Source of the DNA: Betaproteobacteria bacterium
GTDB lineage: Bacteria > Pseudomonadota > Gammaproteobacteria > Burkholderiales > Casimicrobiaceae
NCBI GenBank assembly: GCA_016861105.1
Contig: BOKS01000002.1
Coordinates: 1 to 64,000, forward strand
Length of the DNA: 64,000 nt
Direction of reading: 5' to 3'
Shown here: piece by piece, positions 30,981-42,652 of the stretch
Layout of the letters: every line of letters begins with the position of its first letter
Position numbering within the stretch: position 1 is the first letter of the stretch
The notes under the pieces: generated by a model
The model's database searches: none
The model's input: only the letters and a program-made list of their open reading frames with translations
Told to the model about the DNA's origin: nothing
Translations under genes and position numbers: made by a program

Positions 30981-31888
30981 CGACCGCAGCGCCCGTGGCG
31001 AGCGTGATCGTGGCGCTCAACCCCCACGACAACGACCTGCGCCGCATCTTCGCCGCGTGCGACGCGCAGCAGGGCATCGCCGCGCCCTACGAGGTGCTGG
31101 TGATCGACAACGGTGCGCGCGCCGGCGTGGCGGCGGCGTGCCGCGAGCACGCGGCCGCGCATCCGGGCACGGCGGTGGTCCACGTCGCGTGCGACCGCCG
31201 CGGACGGGCTGCCGCCAACAACGCGGGCATCCGCCGCGCCCGCGCCGGGCACTTGGTGTTCGTCGCCGACGATTTCATCCCGGCGCCGACGCTGCTGCGC
31301 GCGCACCTCGACTTCCAGCAGCAACTCGCGGCACCGGCTGCGGGCATCGGCCCCGCGTACTTCACGCCGGCGTGCGCCCGTGATCCCTTCCGCCGCTGGC
31401 TCGAGGACAGCGGACGGCTGTTCGGCGTGCCGTTCCGCACGGCGTCCGTCCAGTGGCCGGGCCAGTTCTTCTACGTGGGAAACGTCTCGCTGCCGCGAAG
31501 CGCGTTCGACCGCGTCGGCGGGTTCGACGAGCGCTTCGAGGACGACCTGCAGGACGACCTCGAGTTCGGCCTGCGCCTCGCCGCCGCGGGGATCCGCACG
31601 CACCTGCTGCCGGCGGCGGTCGCCTGGCACGACCACGACCTCACGCTCGACGAGCGGCTCGAGGCGATGCGGCGCGCGGGGCGCGCGGCGCGGCGGATGG
31701 AGGCGCGCGCAGCGGGCGCCAGGCCGTGGGCGCCGATCGTCGACCAGCCGGTCGCGCCGCTCGCTGCGCTGGCGGCGGTCGACCGCGCGACCGATCCCTC
31801 GGCGCAGGCCCGTGCCGAGTACTTCCGCGCGCGGGTCGACCTCGCGTTCATCGAGGGGTATCGCGCCGGGGACCCGGCCCCCCCTTGA
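30977..31888 (+). CDS. Glycosyltransferase family 2
   Basis: VASVIVALNPHDNDLRRIFAACDAQQGIAAPYEVLVIDNGA...FDERFEDDLQDDLEFGLRLAAAG; GTGA overlap with the upstream gene. Confidence 0.85.
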   Translation: MTTAAPVASVIVALNPHDNDLRRIFAACDAQQGIAAPYEVLVIDNGARAGVAAACREHAAAHPGTAVVHVACDRRGRAAANNAGIRRARAGHLVFVADDFIPAPTLLRAHLDFQQQLAAPAAGIGPAYFTPACARDPFRRWLEDSGRLFGVPFRTASVQWPGQFFYVGNVSLPRSAFDRVGGFDERFEDDLQDDLEFGLRLAAAGIRTHLLPAAVAWHDHDLTLDERLEAMRRAGRAARRMEARAAGARPWAPIVDQPVAPLAALAAVDRATDPSAQARAEYFRARVDLAFIEGYRAGDPAPP

Positions 31889-31979
31889 CCCCAAAACGAG
31901 GGTCAGAGTCGCATTTCCACGGCCAGCATCCAAGACGCACGGAAATGGAAATGCGAGTCTGACCCTCGATTTGGGGTCA
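31886..31979. repeat. Palindromic element 1 of the GGGTCAGAG family
   Basis: 34-nt arms 31886-31919 and 31946-31979, complementary at 32/34 positions. Each arm also carries its own TGACCC-N8-GGGTCA hairpin. Confidence 0.9.
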
Positions 31980-32258
31980 GGCGCCGGCGCTGCGGATCAC
32001 GATGCGGACCACCAGCAGGAGGGCGAGCACGAAGAGCGCCCCGCAGACCACCCCGACGATCACGACCTGATGCGGCCGGATGGTCAGCGCGTCGCGCTGC
32101 ATGTGCCGGCCCTTGCGGACGCCGAAGAAGCTCCAGAACACGGCGCCGAACACCTCGCGGAGCGTGGCGTCGCGGCGGGGTGGATCGTCGGCGGGTGGGC
32201 TGGGCTCGCGGCCGGGTGCCTCGTCGGCGCGAGGGCGCGGCGTCGTCTCGTGGGTCAT
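31977..32258 (-). CDS. DUF2970 family small membrane protein
   Basis: [57 protein letters not shown]. Confidence 0.85.
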   Translation of the reverse strand: MTHETTPRPRADEAPGREPSPPADDPPRRDATLREVFGAVFWSFFGVRKGRHMQRDALTIRPHQVVIVGVVCGALFVLALLLVVRIVIRSAGA

Positions 32259-32358
32259 CGTCGGTCGCTGCCTGCGGCGCACGCGACGCGCAGCGGGAAG
32301 CCGGCACCGATCGTAGCACGCACCCCGCGCCCTCCCGCCGGCGTGCCGGAAACATCCC

Positions 32359-32386
32359 CTTGAAAGCGCAGCGGATTCCCCCATGT
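32359..32386 (+). promoter_or_regulatory. Sigma32 (RpoH) heat-shock promoter of clpB
   Basis: CTTGAAA-N13-CCCCATGT, matching the RpoH consensus CTTGAAA-N11..16-CCCCATnT, upstream of ATG 32430. Confidence 0.88.
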
Positions 32387-32429
32387 CGGTGACAGGAATG
32401 CGCCCCGGCCGAGGGGCGGGGAGAACCGC

Positions 32430-35018
<2,589 letters not shown>

Positions 35019-35062
35019 CCCGCGGCGAGGGTGCGGGCCGCGCGCCGGCGGTCCGGGGCGGC

Positions 35063-35091
35063 TTGACACGCGAATGAGAAGCATTATCATT
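35063..35091 (+). promoter_or_regulatory. Probable Fur box overlapping a promoter
   Basis: TTGACA at 35063-35068, then AATGAGAAGCATTATCATT (35073-35091), close to the 19-bp Fur consensus GATAATGATAATCATTATC. Confidence 0.75.
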
Positions 35092-35116
35092 CGTGAATGC
35101 CCCTCCGGAGCCGCCG

Positions 35117-35380
35117 ATGAGCCTTCCGCCCCCCGTGCCTTCCGCCCGGGCCGCCGCCGACCGCGTCGAGTCGGTCGTCGCCGGCACGCTGTGCCTGATG
35201 AGCTGCTACGCAAGCGATCCGCGGCGCTGCCACGCCGAGCGCATCGCGTCGAACCTCGCGCTGCTCGCCGAGGACGCTGCGGTGTCCGCCCCGATGCGGA
35301 CGCTCTGCCGGCGCATGTCCGAGCGCTGGGACGCGCTCGCCACGCTGGCGGCGGACGGCCGCCGGGGCGCGCTCCACTGA
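35117..35380 (+). CDS. Small Cys-containing hypothetical protein downstream of the Fur box
   Basis: MSLPPPVPSARAAADRVESVVAGTLCLMSCYASDPRRCHAERIASNLALLAEDAAV...; alternative start at 35093. Confidence 0.65.
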   Translation: MSLPPPVPSARAAADRVESVVAGTLCLMSCYASDPRRCHAERIASNLALLAEDAAVSAPMRTLCRRMSERWDALATLAADGRRGALH

Positions 35381-35385
35381 CTGCG

Positions 35386-35640
35386 ATGCCCGCCGACCCG
35401 TCGTCGTGCACTGCCGAGGCGCTGTGGGGTCCTCTGCTCGCGCACTACTCGCGCGTCGCGCGCGGCTGCGCGTGCCGCGGCGACGCCGACGCCGTCCGAT
35501 TGCTCGCGGCGCTCGCCGTGTGCGCCGGAGCGCCGCTGCTGCGGTGCACGGCGGCAGGGCTCGCCGTGGAGCTTCGACGTGGCAGCGCTGCGCGGGCTCA
35601 ACGCACGGCGGAACTCGCCGCCGCAGCCGCGGGTCTATGA
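35386..35640 (+). CDS. Small hypothetical protein, second gene of the putative Fur-controlled pair
   Basis: MPADPSSCTAEALWGPLLAHYSRVARGCACRGDADAVRLLAALAVCAGAPLLRC; 5 bp after the previous stop. Confidence 0.5.
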   Translation: MPADPSSCTAEALWGPLLAHYSRVARGCACRGDADAVRLLAALAVCAGAPLLRCTAAGLAVELRRGSAARAQRTAELAAAAAGL

Positions 35641-35890
35641 CGCGGGTCCGGCCGACTCCTCCGGACGCCTGCAAGCCGGCCCCTCGCGGGGCCGCCGCGA
35701 CGCGACAGCCCGCATGGGGTTGCGCGTCGCGGTCGTGCATGCACGCTGTGCTCCGCCGGCGCCCCGTCGCGCGGCCGGCGCGACGTCCCACGGGCGGCGG
35801 CGCACTGCCGCACCGGCCCCCCACGGGGGCCTGGCTTCCGCGGGGCCCGATTCCCGAGTCGTCCGCACGACACGGTCGCCGTCTTCGGTT

Positions 35891-36238
35891 TCAGACGTAC
35901 GGCGCCCAGCGGCGCCCGACGCGCGCGTCGTCCAGCCGCGCGAACCACGCGGCCACGCGGTCGAACCAGGGGAGCCGGCGCCCGCGCGCATCCAGGCGGC
36001 GCGCGGCGCGCCCCGCGATCACGACCGAGGTCGGCGCCTGCGCCGCCGCGATCGTGAGGCCGTTGCGCTCGATCGTCCAGGCGTCGCCGGCCTGCAGGAC
36101 GATGTCGCGCGCGTCGCCGTGCTGCGTCACCCACAGCCGGCCGCGCGTCACGCGCAGCGTGTTGCCGCGCGCATCGTCGAGGTGCAGCGCGGCGCCGTCG
36201 TCGAGGTCGAAGTGTCGTTCCGGTCCGGGGCAGGTCAT
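35891..36238 (-). CDS. DUF2917 domain protein
   Basis: LHLDDARGNTLRVTRGRLWVTQHGDARDIVLQAGDAWTIERNGLTIAAAQAPTSVVI. Confidence 0.82.
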   Translation of the reverse strand: MTCPGPERHFDLDDGAALHLDDARGNTLRVTRGRLWVTQHGDARDIVLQAGDAWTIERNGLTIAAAQAPTSVVIAGRAARRLDARGRRLPWFDRVAAWFARLDDARVGRRWAPYV

Positions 36239-36384
36239 GGCGCTCTCCTGAAGGCATGCGTAGAATGCATCCGGCCCGGCGCGGTCAGCGCACTGCGCCG
36301 CCGGCCGATGCACGAGCGACATCGTGGCCGAGACGGCGCGCGCCCGCCAACGACGAATGCGCATGCGATCGATGAGGCAGGCTC

Positions 36385-37335
36385 ATGCATAGGACGCTGC
36401 GGCGGCTGCCGTCGCTGGACTTCCTGCGCGGCTTCGAGGCGGTGGCGCGGCGCGGCTCGTTCACGCTCGCCGCGGAGGAGCTGTTCCTCACGCAGTCGGC
36501 GCTCTCGCGCCAGGTCAAGGCGCTGGAGGAGGCACTGGGCGTGCCGCTGTTCGAGCGCCGGCATCGCGCGGTGACGCTCACGCCGGCGGGGGCCGCGTTC
36601 CGCGGCGACGTGGCCGAGGCGCTGCGCGTGATCGCGGCGGCGGCGGAGCGCGCCGGCACGCGCAGCGACGCGCTGCGCGTCACGACGACGGTGTCGTTCG
36701 CGTCGCTCTGGGTGATCCCGCGGCTGCCCGCGTTCCGCGAGGCGCACCCCGAGGTGGAGGTCTTCCTGTCCGCCAACGACAGCTTCGTGGATCTCGCACG
36801 CGGCGACGTGGACCTCGCGATCCGCTACCTGGGCGCGGAGGTTCCGGCGTCGGCCGTCCGGCTGTTCGGCGAGCGCATGCTCCCCGTCGTGAGCCCGGCG
36901 GTGGCGAGGCGCGCGCCGCTGCGCACGCCGGCGGACCTCGCGCGACACGTGCTGCTCCACTTCGACGACCCGGAGGGGCGCCTGCCGTGGCTGCACTGGC
37001 CCACGTGGCTCGCCGCGAACGGGGCGGCGGGCCTCAAGCCCGCGGGATCGCTGCGCTTCACGCTCTACGACCAGCTGATCCAGGCCGCCGCGGGCGGGCA
37101 GGGTGTCGCGCTCGGCCGCCTGCCGCTCGTCCAGTCGTTCCTCGACCGCGGGCAGCTCGTGGCGCCGTTCCCGCGCCGCTACGATTCGCAGCGCGGCTAC
37201 TACGTCCTCGCCGCGCCGCACGCGGCCGCGCGACCGGACGTCGAGGCGTTCGTCGCGTTCCTGCGCGCCGAGGCGGCGAAGGCCGAGGCGGGCGGCGCGC
37301 CGGCGCGTCAGCGCTCGAAGGCGCTGAAGACGTAG
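36385..37335 (+). CDS. LysR-type regulator, GcvA-like
   Basis: LPSLDFLRGFEAVARRGSFTLAAEELFLTQSALSRQVKALEEALGVPLFERRHRAVTLTPAG. Confidence 0.92.
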   Translation: MHRTLRRLPSLDFLRGFEAVARRGSFTLAAEELFLTQSALSRQVKALEEALGVPLFERRHRAVTLTPAGAAFRGDVAEALRVIAAAAERAGTRSDALRVTTTVSFASLWVIPRLPAFREAHPEVEVFLSANDSFVDLARGDVDLAIRYLGAEVPASAVRLFGERMLPVVSPAVARRAPLRTPADLARHVLLHFDDPEGRLPWLHWPTWLAANGAAGLKPAGSLRFTLYDQLIQAAAGGQGVALGRLPLVQSFLDRGQLVAPFPRRYDSQRGYYVLAAPHAAARPDVEAFVAFLRAEAAKAEAGGAPARQRSKALKT

Positions 37336-37805
37336 TCGCGCGCCTGCTGCGGCGCGTGGCAGCCGAAGCACGCGGTCTTCGCGTCGGCCCCGACGGCCCG
37401 CTCGGTCCTCGAGTCGCCCTTGAAGCCTTCGAAGCCCCAGCCGCCGGTGTCCGCCCAGCGCTTCGCGTCGCGGTGCATGACGCCGACGACCTTGCGCGCG
37501 CCGGCGGTCACGGCCGATCCCTCGGTGCGCGCGTCGCGCAGGTCGAAGACGATCACCGCGCCGTCCGGGAACCGCCCATCGCGGTAGCCCTGCATCGCCT
37601 TCGCGTTCGCGTAGATGTGGTGAACGCCGCCGAACGCGTCGTACAGCGGATGCCCGGGCAGGATCTGCATCGACTTCACGTGCGTCCACTGGCGGTAGCC
37701 CTCCGGATAGGGGACCGGCGCGCCGGCGTCGGCGGCGGCGGCCGCGAGCGCCAGCGCGACCGCGGCGGCCAGGTGCACGAGGGGGGAACGGGCGGAGTTG
37801 GGCAT
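37308..37805 (-). CDS. Cytochrome P460 family protein
   Basis: Signal peptide; YPEGYRQWTHVKSMQILPGHPLYDAFGGVHHIYAN; C-terminal CFGCHAP heme motif. Confidence 0.88.
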   Translation of the reverse strand: MPNSARSPLVHLAAAVALALAAAAADAGAPVPYPEGYRQWTHVKSMQILPGHPLYDAFGGVHHIYANAKAMQGYRDGRFPDGAVIVFDLRDARTEGSAVTAGARKVVGVMHRDAKRWADTGGWGFEGFKGDSRTERAVGADAKTACFGCHAPQQARDYVFSAFER

Positions 37806-37928
37806 GCGGGCCTCCAGTAGAATGGGCCGCGACGCGGGTCGTCGCAGTGCGGCGCGATTCTGGCGAGCGCGCCGGCGCGCGCCAAGCGGGCACCGCGCGG
37901 TGCCCTACGCACTTTTCGGTGTGCATCG

Positions 37929-38264
37929 ATGACGGAGCAGCGCAAAGAAAAATCCTCGGCCGCGCCGCCGGTGGCCCGGATGGTCGAGGACATCGTGGGG
38001 TGCAAGTGGTCGCTCGCGGTGCTGGCGCGCGTCCGCGACGGCGTGCGCCGCCCCGGGGCGCTCGAGCACAGCCTTCCGGGGCTGTCGACCAAGGTCCTGA
38101 ACGAGCGCCTGCGCAAGCTCGTGCGCTACGGGATCCTCGCGCGCACGGCCTACGCCGAGGTGCCGCCGCGCGTCGAGTACGCGCTGACGCCGTTCGGCGA
38201 GCGCTTCGCGCGCATGCTCGACGAGATCGCCTCGCTCGAGCGCGAGTTCGGCGCGCGGCGATGA
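37929..38264 (+). CDS. HxlR-family transcriptional regulator
   Basis: MVEDIVGCKWSLAVLARVRDGVRRPGALEHSLPGLSTKVLNERLRKLVRYGILAR. Confidence 0.88.
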   Translation: MTEQRKEKSSAAPPVARMVEDIVGCKWSLAVLARVRDGVRRPGALEHSLPGLSTKVLNERLRKLVRYGILARTAYAEVPPRVEYALTPFGERFARMLDEIASLEREFGARR

Positions 38265-38863
38265 CGACGGATGCGGCGCCGCACGCGTCGCTCGCGCCCT
38301 CGCCGTGGGTCGAGCGCTTCGCCCCGCTGGTCGCCCCCGGGGCGCGCGTGCTCGATCTCGCCTGCGGCCACGGCCGCCACGCGCGCCTCTTCGCGGCGCG
38401 CGGCAGCCGCGTGCTCGCCGTCGACCGCGACGCGGCGGCGCTCGCGTCGCTGCACGGCGTCGCGGGCGTCGCCACGCTCGCCGCCGACCTCGAGGGCGCG
38501 CCGTGGCCGCTCGCCGAGGCGCGCTTCGATGCGATCGTCGTCGTCAACTACCTGCACCGGCCGTTGTTCGCGCCGTTGCGGGCGGCGCTCGCGCCCGACG
38601 GGCTGCTGATCTACGAGACCTTCGCCCGCGGGAACGAAGCGTTCGGACGCCCCTCCAATCCCGCGTTCCTGCTCGAGCGCGGCGAACTGCTGGCATTGGC
38701 CCGCGACGGCCTGTCGGTCGTCGCATTCGAGCAGGGCCGCGTGCGTGGCGCCGGGCGCGATGCCGTCGTGCAGCGCCTCGCGGCGGTCGGGCCGGAGCGC
38801 GCGTGGCCGTGGCCGCTGCCGGACGCCGGTCCGCGCGCCGGTCCGGTACGGGATTGGGAGTAG
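38261..38863 (+). CDS. Class I SAM-dependent methyltransferase
   Basis: VLDLACGHGRHARLFAARGSRVLAVDRDAAAL...FDAIVVVNYLHRPLF; ATGA overlap with the HxlR gene. Confidence 0.87.
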   Translation: MTTDAAPHASLAPSPWVERFAPLVAPGARVLDLACGHGRHARLFAARGSRVLAVDRDAAALASLHGVAGVATLAADLEGAPWPLAEARFDAIVVVNYLHRPLFAPLRAALAPDGLLIYETFARGNEAFGRPSNPAFLLERGELLALARDGLSVVAFEQGRVRGAGRDAVVQRLAAVGPERAWPWPLPDAGPRAGPVRDWE

Positions 38864-38890
38864 AATCGCCGCTTTGCACCCGCGATTGTC

Positions 38891-39778
38891 ATGCTGACCG
38901 GAAGCTTCGTCGCGATCGTGACGCCCATGAGCGCCGGCGGCGCGCTCGACCTGCCCGCGCTGCGCTCGCTCGTCGACTGGCACATCGCCGAAGGCACGTC
39001 GGGGATCGTGATCGTCGGCACCACCGGCGAGTCGCCGACCGTCGATCACGAGGAGCACCGCCTGCTGATCCGCACGGCGGTGGAGCACGCGGCCGGACGC
39101 GTGCCGGTGATCGCCGGCACCGGCGCGAACTCGACGCGCGAGGCGCTCGACCTCACCGAGTACGCGAAGGGCGTGGGCGCCGACGGCTGCCTGTCGGTGG
39201 TGCCGTACTACAACAAGCCCACGCAGGAAGGCCTCTACCGGCACTTCCGCGCCGTCGCCGAGGTCGGGCTGCCGGTCATCCTGTACAACGTGCCGGGTCG
39301 CACGGTCGCCGACCTCGCCAACGAAACGGTGCTCCGTCTCGCCGACGTGCCGAACGTCGCGGGGCTGAAGGACGCGACGGCGGACCTCGGCCGCGGCAGC
39401 GAGCTGCTGCGCGCGCTGCGGCAGAAGGGCCACCGCCGCTTCGCCGTGTACAGCGGCGAGGACATCACGGCGCTGCCGCTGATGCTGATGGGCGGCCACG
39501 GCGTCATCTCGGTGACCGCGAACGTCGCGCCGGGCCCGATGGCCAGGATGTGCCGCGCGGCACTGGGCGGCGACGCCGCCACGGCGCGCGAGTGCAACGA
39601 CAGGCTGCTGCCGCTGCACCGCCGGCTGTTCGTCGAGGCCAATCCGATCCCGGTCAAGTGGGCGCTCGCCGAGATGGGCCGGATCGCCAACGAACTGCGG
39701 CTGCCGCTGGTGCCGCTTTCCCCGCAACACCACGAAGCGGTCCGCGACGCGATGCGCGAAGCCGGCCTGCTGTCGTGA
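38891..39778 (+). CDS. dapA: 4-hydroxy-tetrahydrodipicolinate synthase
   Basis: [60 protein letters not shown]. Confidence 0.95.
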   Translation: MLTGSFVAIVTPMSAGGALDLPALRSLVDWHIAEGTSGIVIVGTTGESPTVDHEEHRLLIRTAVEHAAGRVPVIAGTGANSTREALDLTEYAKGVGADGCLSVVPYYNKPTQEGLYRHFRAVAEVGLPVILYNVPGRTVADLANETVLRLADVPNVAGLKDATADLGRGSELLRALRQKGHRRFAVYSGEDITALPLMLMGGHGVISVTANVAPGPMARMCRAALGGDAATARECNDRLLPLHRRLFVEANPIPVKWALAEMGRIANELRLPLVPLSPQHHEAVRDAMREAGLLS

Positions 39779-39795
39779 CCGTCACGGAATCGCCG

Positions 39796-40953
39796 ATGGA
39801 CCCCGTCTTCACCGTCCTGCGCGCCGGCGCGAAGCTGTGCGCGGCGGGACTGCTGCTCGCCGCGCTGGCCGGCTGCGAGACCTTCGCGCCGACCGCCAGC
39901 CTCGGCAAGCGCATCGAGTACAAGACCACCGGGACCGCGCCCGCGCTCGAGATCCCGCCGGACCTCACGACGCCGCGCTTCGACGACCGCTTCGCCGCGA
40001 CCACCGCGAGCGGGCTCGCCGCCCAGCAGGGCAGCCGGCCGCGCTCGGAGGTGCTTCCCGCGAATCCGGAGGCCCGCATCGTGCGCGCGGGCACCGAGCG
40101 CTGGCTCGTGGTCAAGGCGTCGCCGGAGCAGACGTGGAACACGCTGCGCCAGTTCTGGACCGACCTCGGCTTCGTGATCTCCGTGGAGCAGCCGGTGATC
40201 GGCGTGATGGAGACCGACTGGGCCGAGAACCGCGCGGAGATCCCGCAGGACATCGTGCGGCAGACGCTGGGCAAGTACGTCGACATCCTGTACACGACCT
40301 ACAAGCGCGACAAGTTCCGCACGCGCGTCGAGCGCGGCGCGGAGCCCGGGACGGTCGAGGTCTACATCTCGCACCGGGGGATGGAGCAGATGCCGACCGC
40401 GAGCAGCCAGGGCTCGCCCGTGGCCTTCGCGTGGGCCGTGCTGCCGCCGAACCCGGACCTGGAGGCGGAGATGCTCACGCGCCTGATGCAGCGCTTCGGC
40501 GCCCCGGCGCCCGCCGCCGCCACGGCCGTCGCGGCGTCGACCCCTCCCGCGCCCGGGCAGCCGACGCCGGTCGACGCCGCGCGCCTCGAGAAGGGCAGCG
40601 ACGGCGCAGCGCGGCTGGTGATGGACGACGCCTTCGACCGGGCGTGGCGGCGCGTGGGACTCGCCCTCGACCGCACCGGCTTCACCGTGGTCGACCGCGA
40701 CCGCAGCAACGGCCTGTACTTCGTGCGCTACGCCGACCCGGACAGCGACGTCGCCAAGGCGCGCGATTCCGGCTGGCTCGCGAAGCTCATGTTCTGGAAG
40801 ACCGACGAGAAGGACCGTCCCGAGCAGTACCGCATCAAGGTGACCGAGACCGCGCCGACGTCGACGGTCACCGTGCAGGACACCAAGGGCGAGATCGACC
40901 GCTCGGCGAACGGCGAGAGGATCCTCGCGCTGCTGCGCGAGCAGCTGCGCTGA
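39796..40953 (+). CDS. bamC: Outer membrane assembly lipoprotein BamC (NlpB/DapX)
   Basis: Lipobox LAALAGCETF; IEIPPDLTTPRFDDR-like motif; duplicated fold; downstream of dapA. Alternative GTG start at 39775 overlaps the dapA stop. Confidence 0.9.
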   Translation: MDPVFTVLRAGAKLCAAGLLLAALAGCETFAPTASLGKRIEYKTTGTAPALEIPPDLTTPRFDDRFAATTASGLAAQQGSRPRSEVLPANPEARIVRAGTERWLVVKASPEQTWNTLRQFWTDLGFVISVEQPVIGVMETDWAENRAEIPQDIVRQTLGKYVDILYTTYKRDKFRTRVERGAEPGTVEVYISHRGMEQMPTASSQGSPVAFAWAVLPPNPDLEAEMLTRLMQRFGAPAPAAATAVAASTPPAPGQPTPVDAARLEKGSDGAARLVMDDAFDRAWRRVGLALDRTGFTVVDRDRSNGLYFVRYADPDSDVAKARDSGWLAKLMFWKTDEKDRPEQYRIKVTETAPTSTVTVQDTKGEIDRSANGERILALLREQLR

Positions 40954-41014
40954 CGGCGGCGCGGCCGTGCGCGATCCCGCACCCGCGTTCCGGCCGTAGG
41001 CGCGCGCCGCCCCG

Positions 41015-41779
41015 ATGCGCTTCGCATCGATCGGCTCGGGCAGCGAGGGCAACGGGCTCGTGGTCGAGGCGGGCTGCACGCGCGTGCTGATCGACTGCGG
41101 CTTCGGCGTGCGCGACGCCGCCGCGCGCCTCGCCCGCCTCGGCCTGTCCCCCGGCGACCTCGCCGGCATCCTCGTCACGCACGAGCACTCGGACCACGTC
41201 GGCGGCGTCGCCGCGTTCGCGGCGCGCCACGACGTCCCGGTCTGGATCACGTTCGGCACGCTCGACGTCGTCGGCGAGCGGATGGCGGTCGTCCCGCGCG
41301 TGTACGGCTTCGACTCTCACGACGTGCTCGCGATCGGCGATCTCGACGTGCGCCCGTTCCCGGTGCCGCACGACGCCCGCGAGCCCGTGCAGTTCGTGCT
41401 CTCCGACGGCGCCGCGCGACTCGGCGTGCTGACCGACCTCGGCACGGTGACGCCGCACGTCGAGGCGAGCCTGTCCGGCTGCGACGCGCTCGTGCTCGAG
41501 TGCAACCACGACGAGGCGATGCTCGCGGGCGGCCGCTACCCGTATCCGCTGAAGCAGCGCATCGCCGGGCGCTTCGGCCACCTGTGCAACGAGGCCGCCG
41601 CCGCCCTGCTGCGCGCGATCGACACGACGCGGCTGCGGCACGTGATCGCGGCGCACCTGTCGCGGGAGAACAACACGCCGGACCTCGCGCGGGGCGCGCT
41701 CGCGGGCGCGCTCGGCTGCGCGCCCGCGTGGATCGGCGTCGCCGACCAGTCCGAGGGGTTCGGCTGGAGGCAGCTGTGA
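41015..41779 (+). CDS. MBL-fold metallo-hydrolase (YycJ/WalJ-like)
   Basis: MRFASIGSGSEGNGLVVEAGCTRVLIDCGFGVRDAAARL...ILVTHEHSDHVGGVAAFAARHDVPVW. Confidence 0.9.
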   Translation: MRFASIGSGSEGNGLVVEAGCTRVLIDCGFGVRDAAARLARLGLSPGDLAGILVTHEHSDHVGGVAAFAARHDVPVWITFGTLDVVGERMAVVPRVYGFDSHDVLAIGDLDVRPFPVPHDAREPVQFVLSDGAARLGVLTDLGTVTPHVEASLSGCDALVLECNHDEAMLAGGRYPYPLKQRIAGRFGHLCNEAAAALLRAIDTTRLRHVIAAHLSRENNTPDLARGALAGALGCAPAWIGVADQSEGFGWRQL

Positions 41780-41802
41780 CCGCAGTCCCCGTGGAGACCG
41801 GC

Positions 41803-42528
41803 ATGGAGAAGCGCCAGGAGCTGTACAAGGGCAAGGCGAAGACGGTCTACGCGACGGACGACCCGCGCTACCTCGTCATGCACTATCGCGACGACGTCTC
41901 CGCGTTCGACGGTGCGAAGCTCGCCAGCCTCGAGCGCAAGGGCGAGACCAACAACCTGTTCAACGCCCACGTGATGCAGCGGCTCGCCCAGGCGGGCGTC
42001 GCCTCGCACTTCGTGCGCGTGCTGGGCGAGCGCGAGTCGCTGGTCAGGGCGATGAAGATGCTGCCGGTCGAGTGCGTGGTGCGCAACGTGGTCGCGGGGT
42101 CGATGGCCAAGCGCTACGGCATCGCCGAGGGCACGCGGCTCCCCGAGCCGATCTTCGAGTTCTTCCTCAAGAGCGACGCGCTCCACGATCCGCTGGTGAA
42201 CGACGACCACATCCGCGTGCTGGGCTGGGCGAGCGCCGACGAGATCGCGCAGATGAAGGCGATGACGCACCGGGTCAACGGCGTGCTGCGGCCGCTGTTC
42301 GCCGCGGCCGGGATCGACCTCGTCGACTACAAGCTCGAGTTCGGCCACCCGGTCGACGACCCCGGCGGGCCCCTCGTGCTGGGCGACGAGTTCACGCCGG
42401 ACGGCTGCCGCCTGTGGGACGCGACGACCGGCGAGAAGATGGACAAGGACCGCTTCCGGCGCGACCTCGGAAGCGTCATCGAGCACTACCGCGAAGTCGG
42501 CCGGCGCATCGGCGTGCCGGGCATGTAG
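41803..42528 (+). CDS. purC: Phosphoribosylaminoimidazole-succinocarboxamide synthase
   Basis: LYKGKAKTVYATDDPRYLVMHYRDDVSAFDG...VECVVRNVVAGSMAKRYG...DYKLEFGHPVDDPGGPLVLGDEFTPDGCRLWD. Confidence 0.95.
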   Translation: MEKRQELYKGKAKTVYATDDPRYLVMHYRDDVSAFDGAKLASLERKGETNNLFNAHVMQRLAQAGVASHFVRVLGERESLVRAMKMLPVECVVRNVVAGSMAKRYGIAEGTRLPEPIFEFFLKSDALHDPLVNDDHIRVLGWASADEIAQMKAMTHRVNGVLRPLFAAAGIDLVDYKLEFGHPVDDPGGPLVLGDEFTPDGCRLWDATTGEKMDKDRFRRDLGSVIEHYREVGRRIGVPGM

Positions 42529-42530
42529 TT

Positions 42531-42652
42531 CGCGTCGATCGGGGTCAGAGCCGATCGGGGTCAGAGCCGCAACGCAGGCGCGGATTCGCCCCGCCTGCGT
42601 TGCGGCTCTGACCCCGATCGACGCGCTCCGCCTGCGTTACGGCTCTGACCCC
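42531..42652. repeat. Palindromic element 2 of the GGGTCAGAG family, with internal duplications
   Basis: Right arm 42592-42625 pairs with the left arm once a second tandem 16-nt copy of GATCGGGGTCAGAGCC (42537-42552, 42553-42568) is removed. CGCCTGCGTT(G/A)CGGCTCTGACCCC also recurs (42592-42615, 42629-42652). Confidence 0.9.

Noticed and set aside
35679-35831. GC hairpins (GGCCCC-TCGC-GGGGCC, GGCCCCC-CAC-GGGGGCC) between the Fur-linked ORFs and DUF2917
   Set aside because: No following T-tract; common by chance at this GC content, so not called as terminators.
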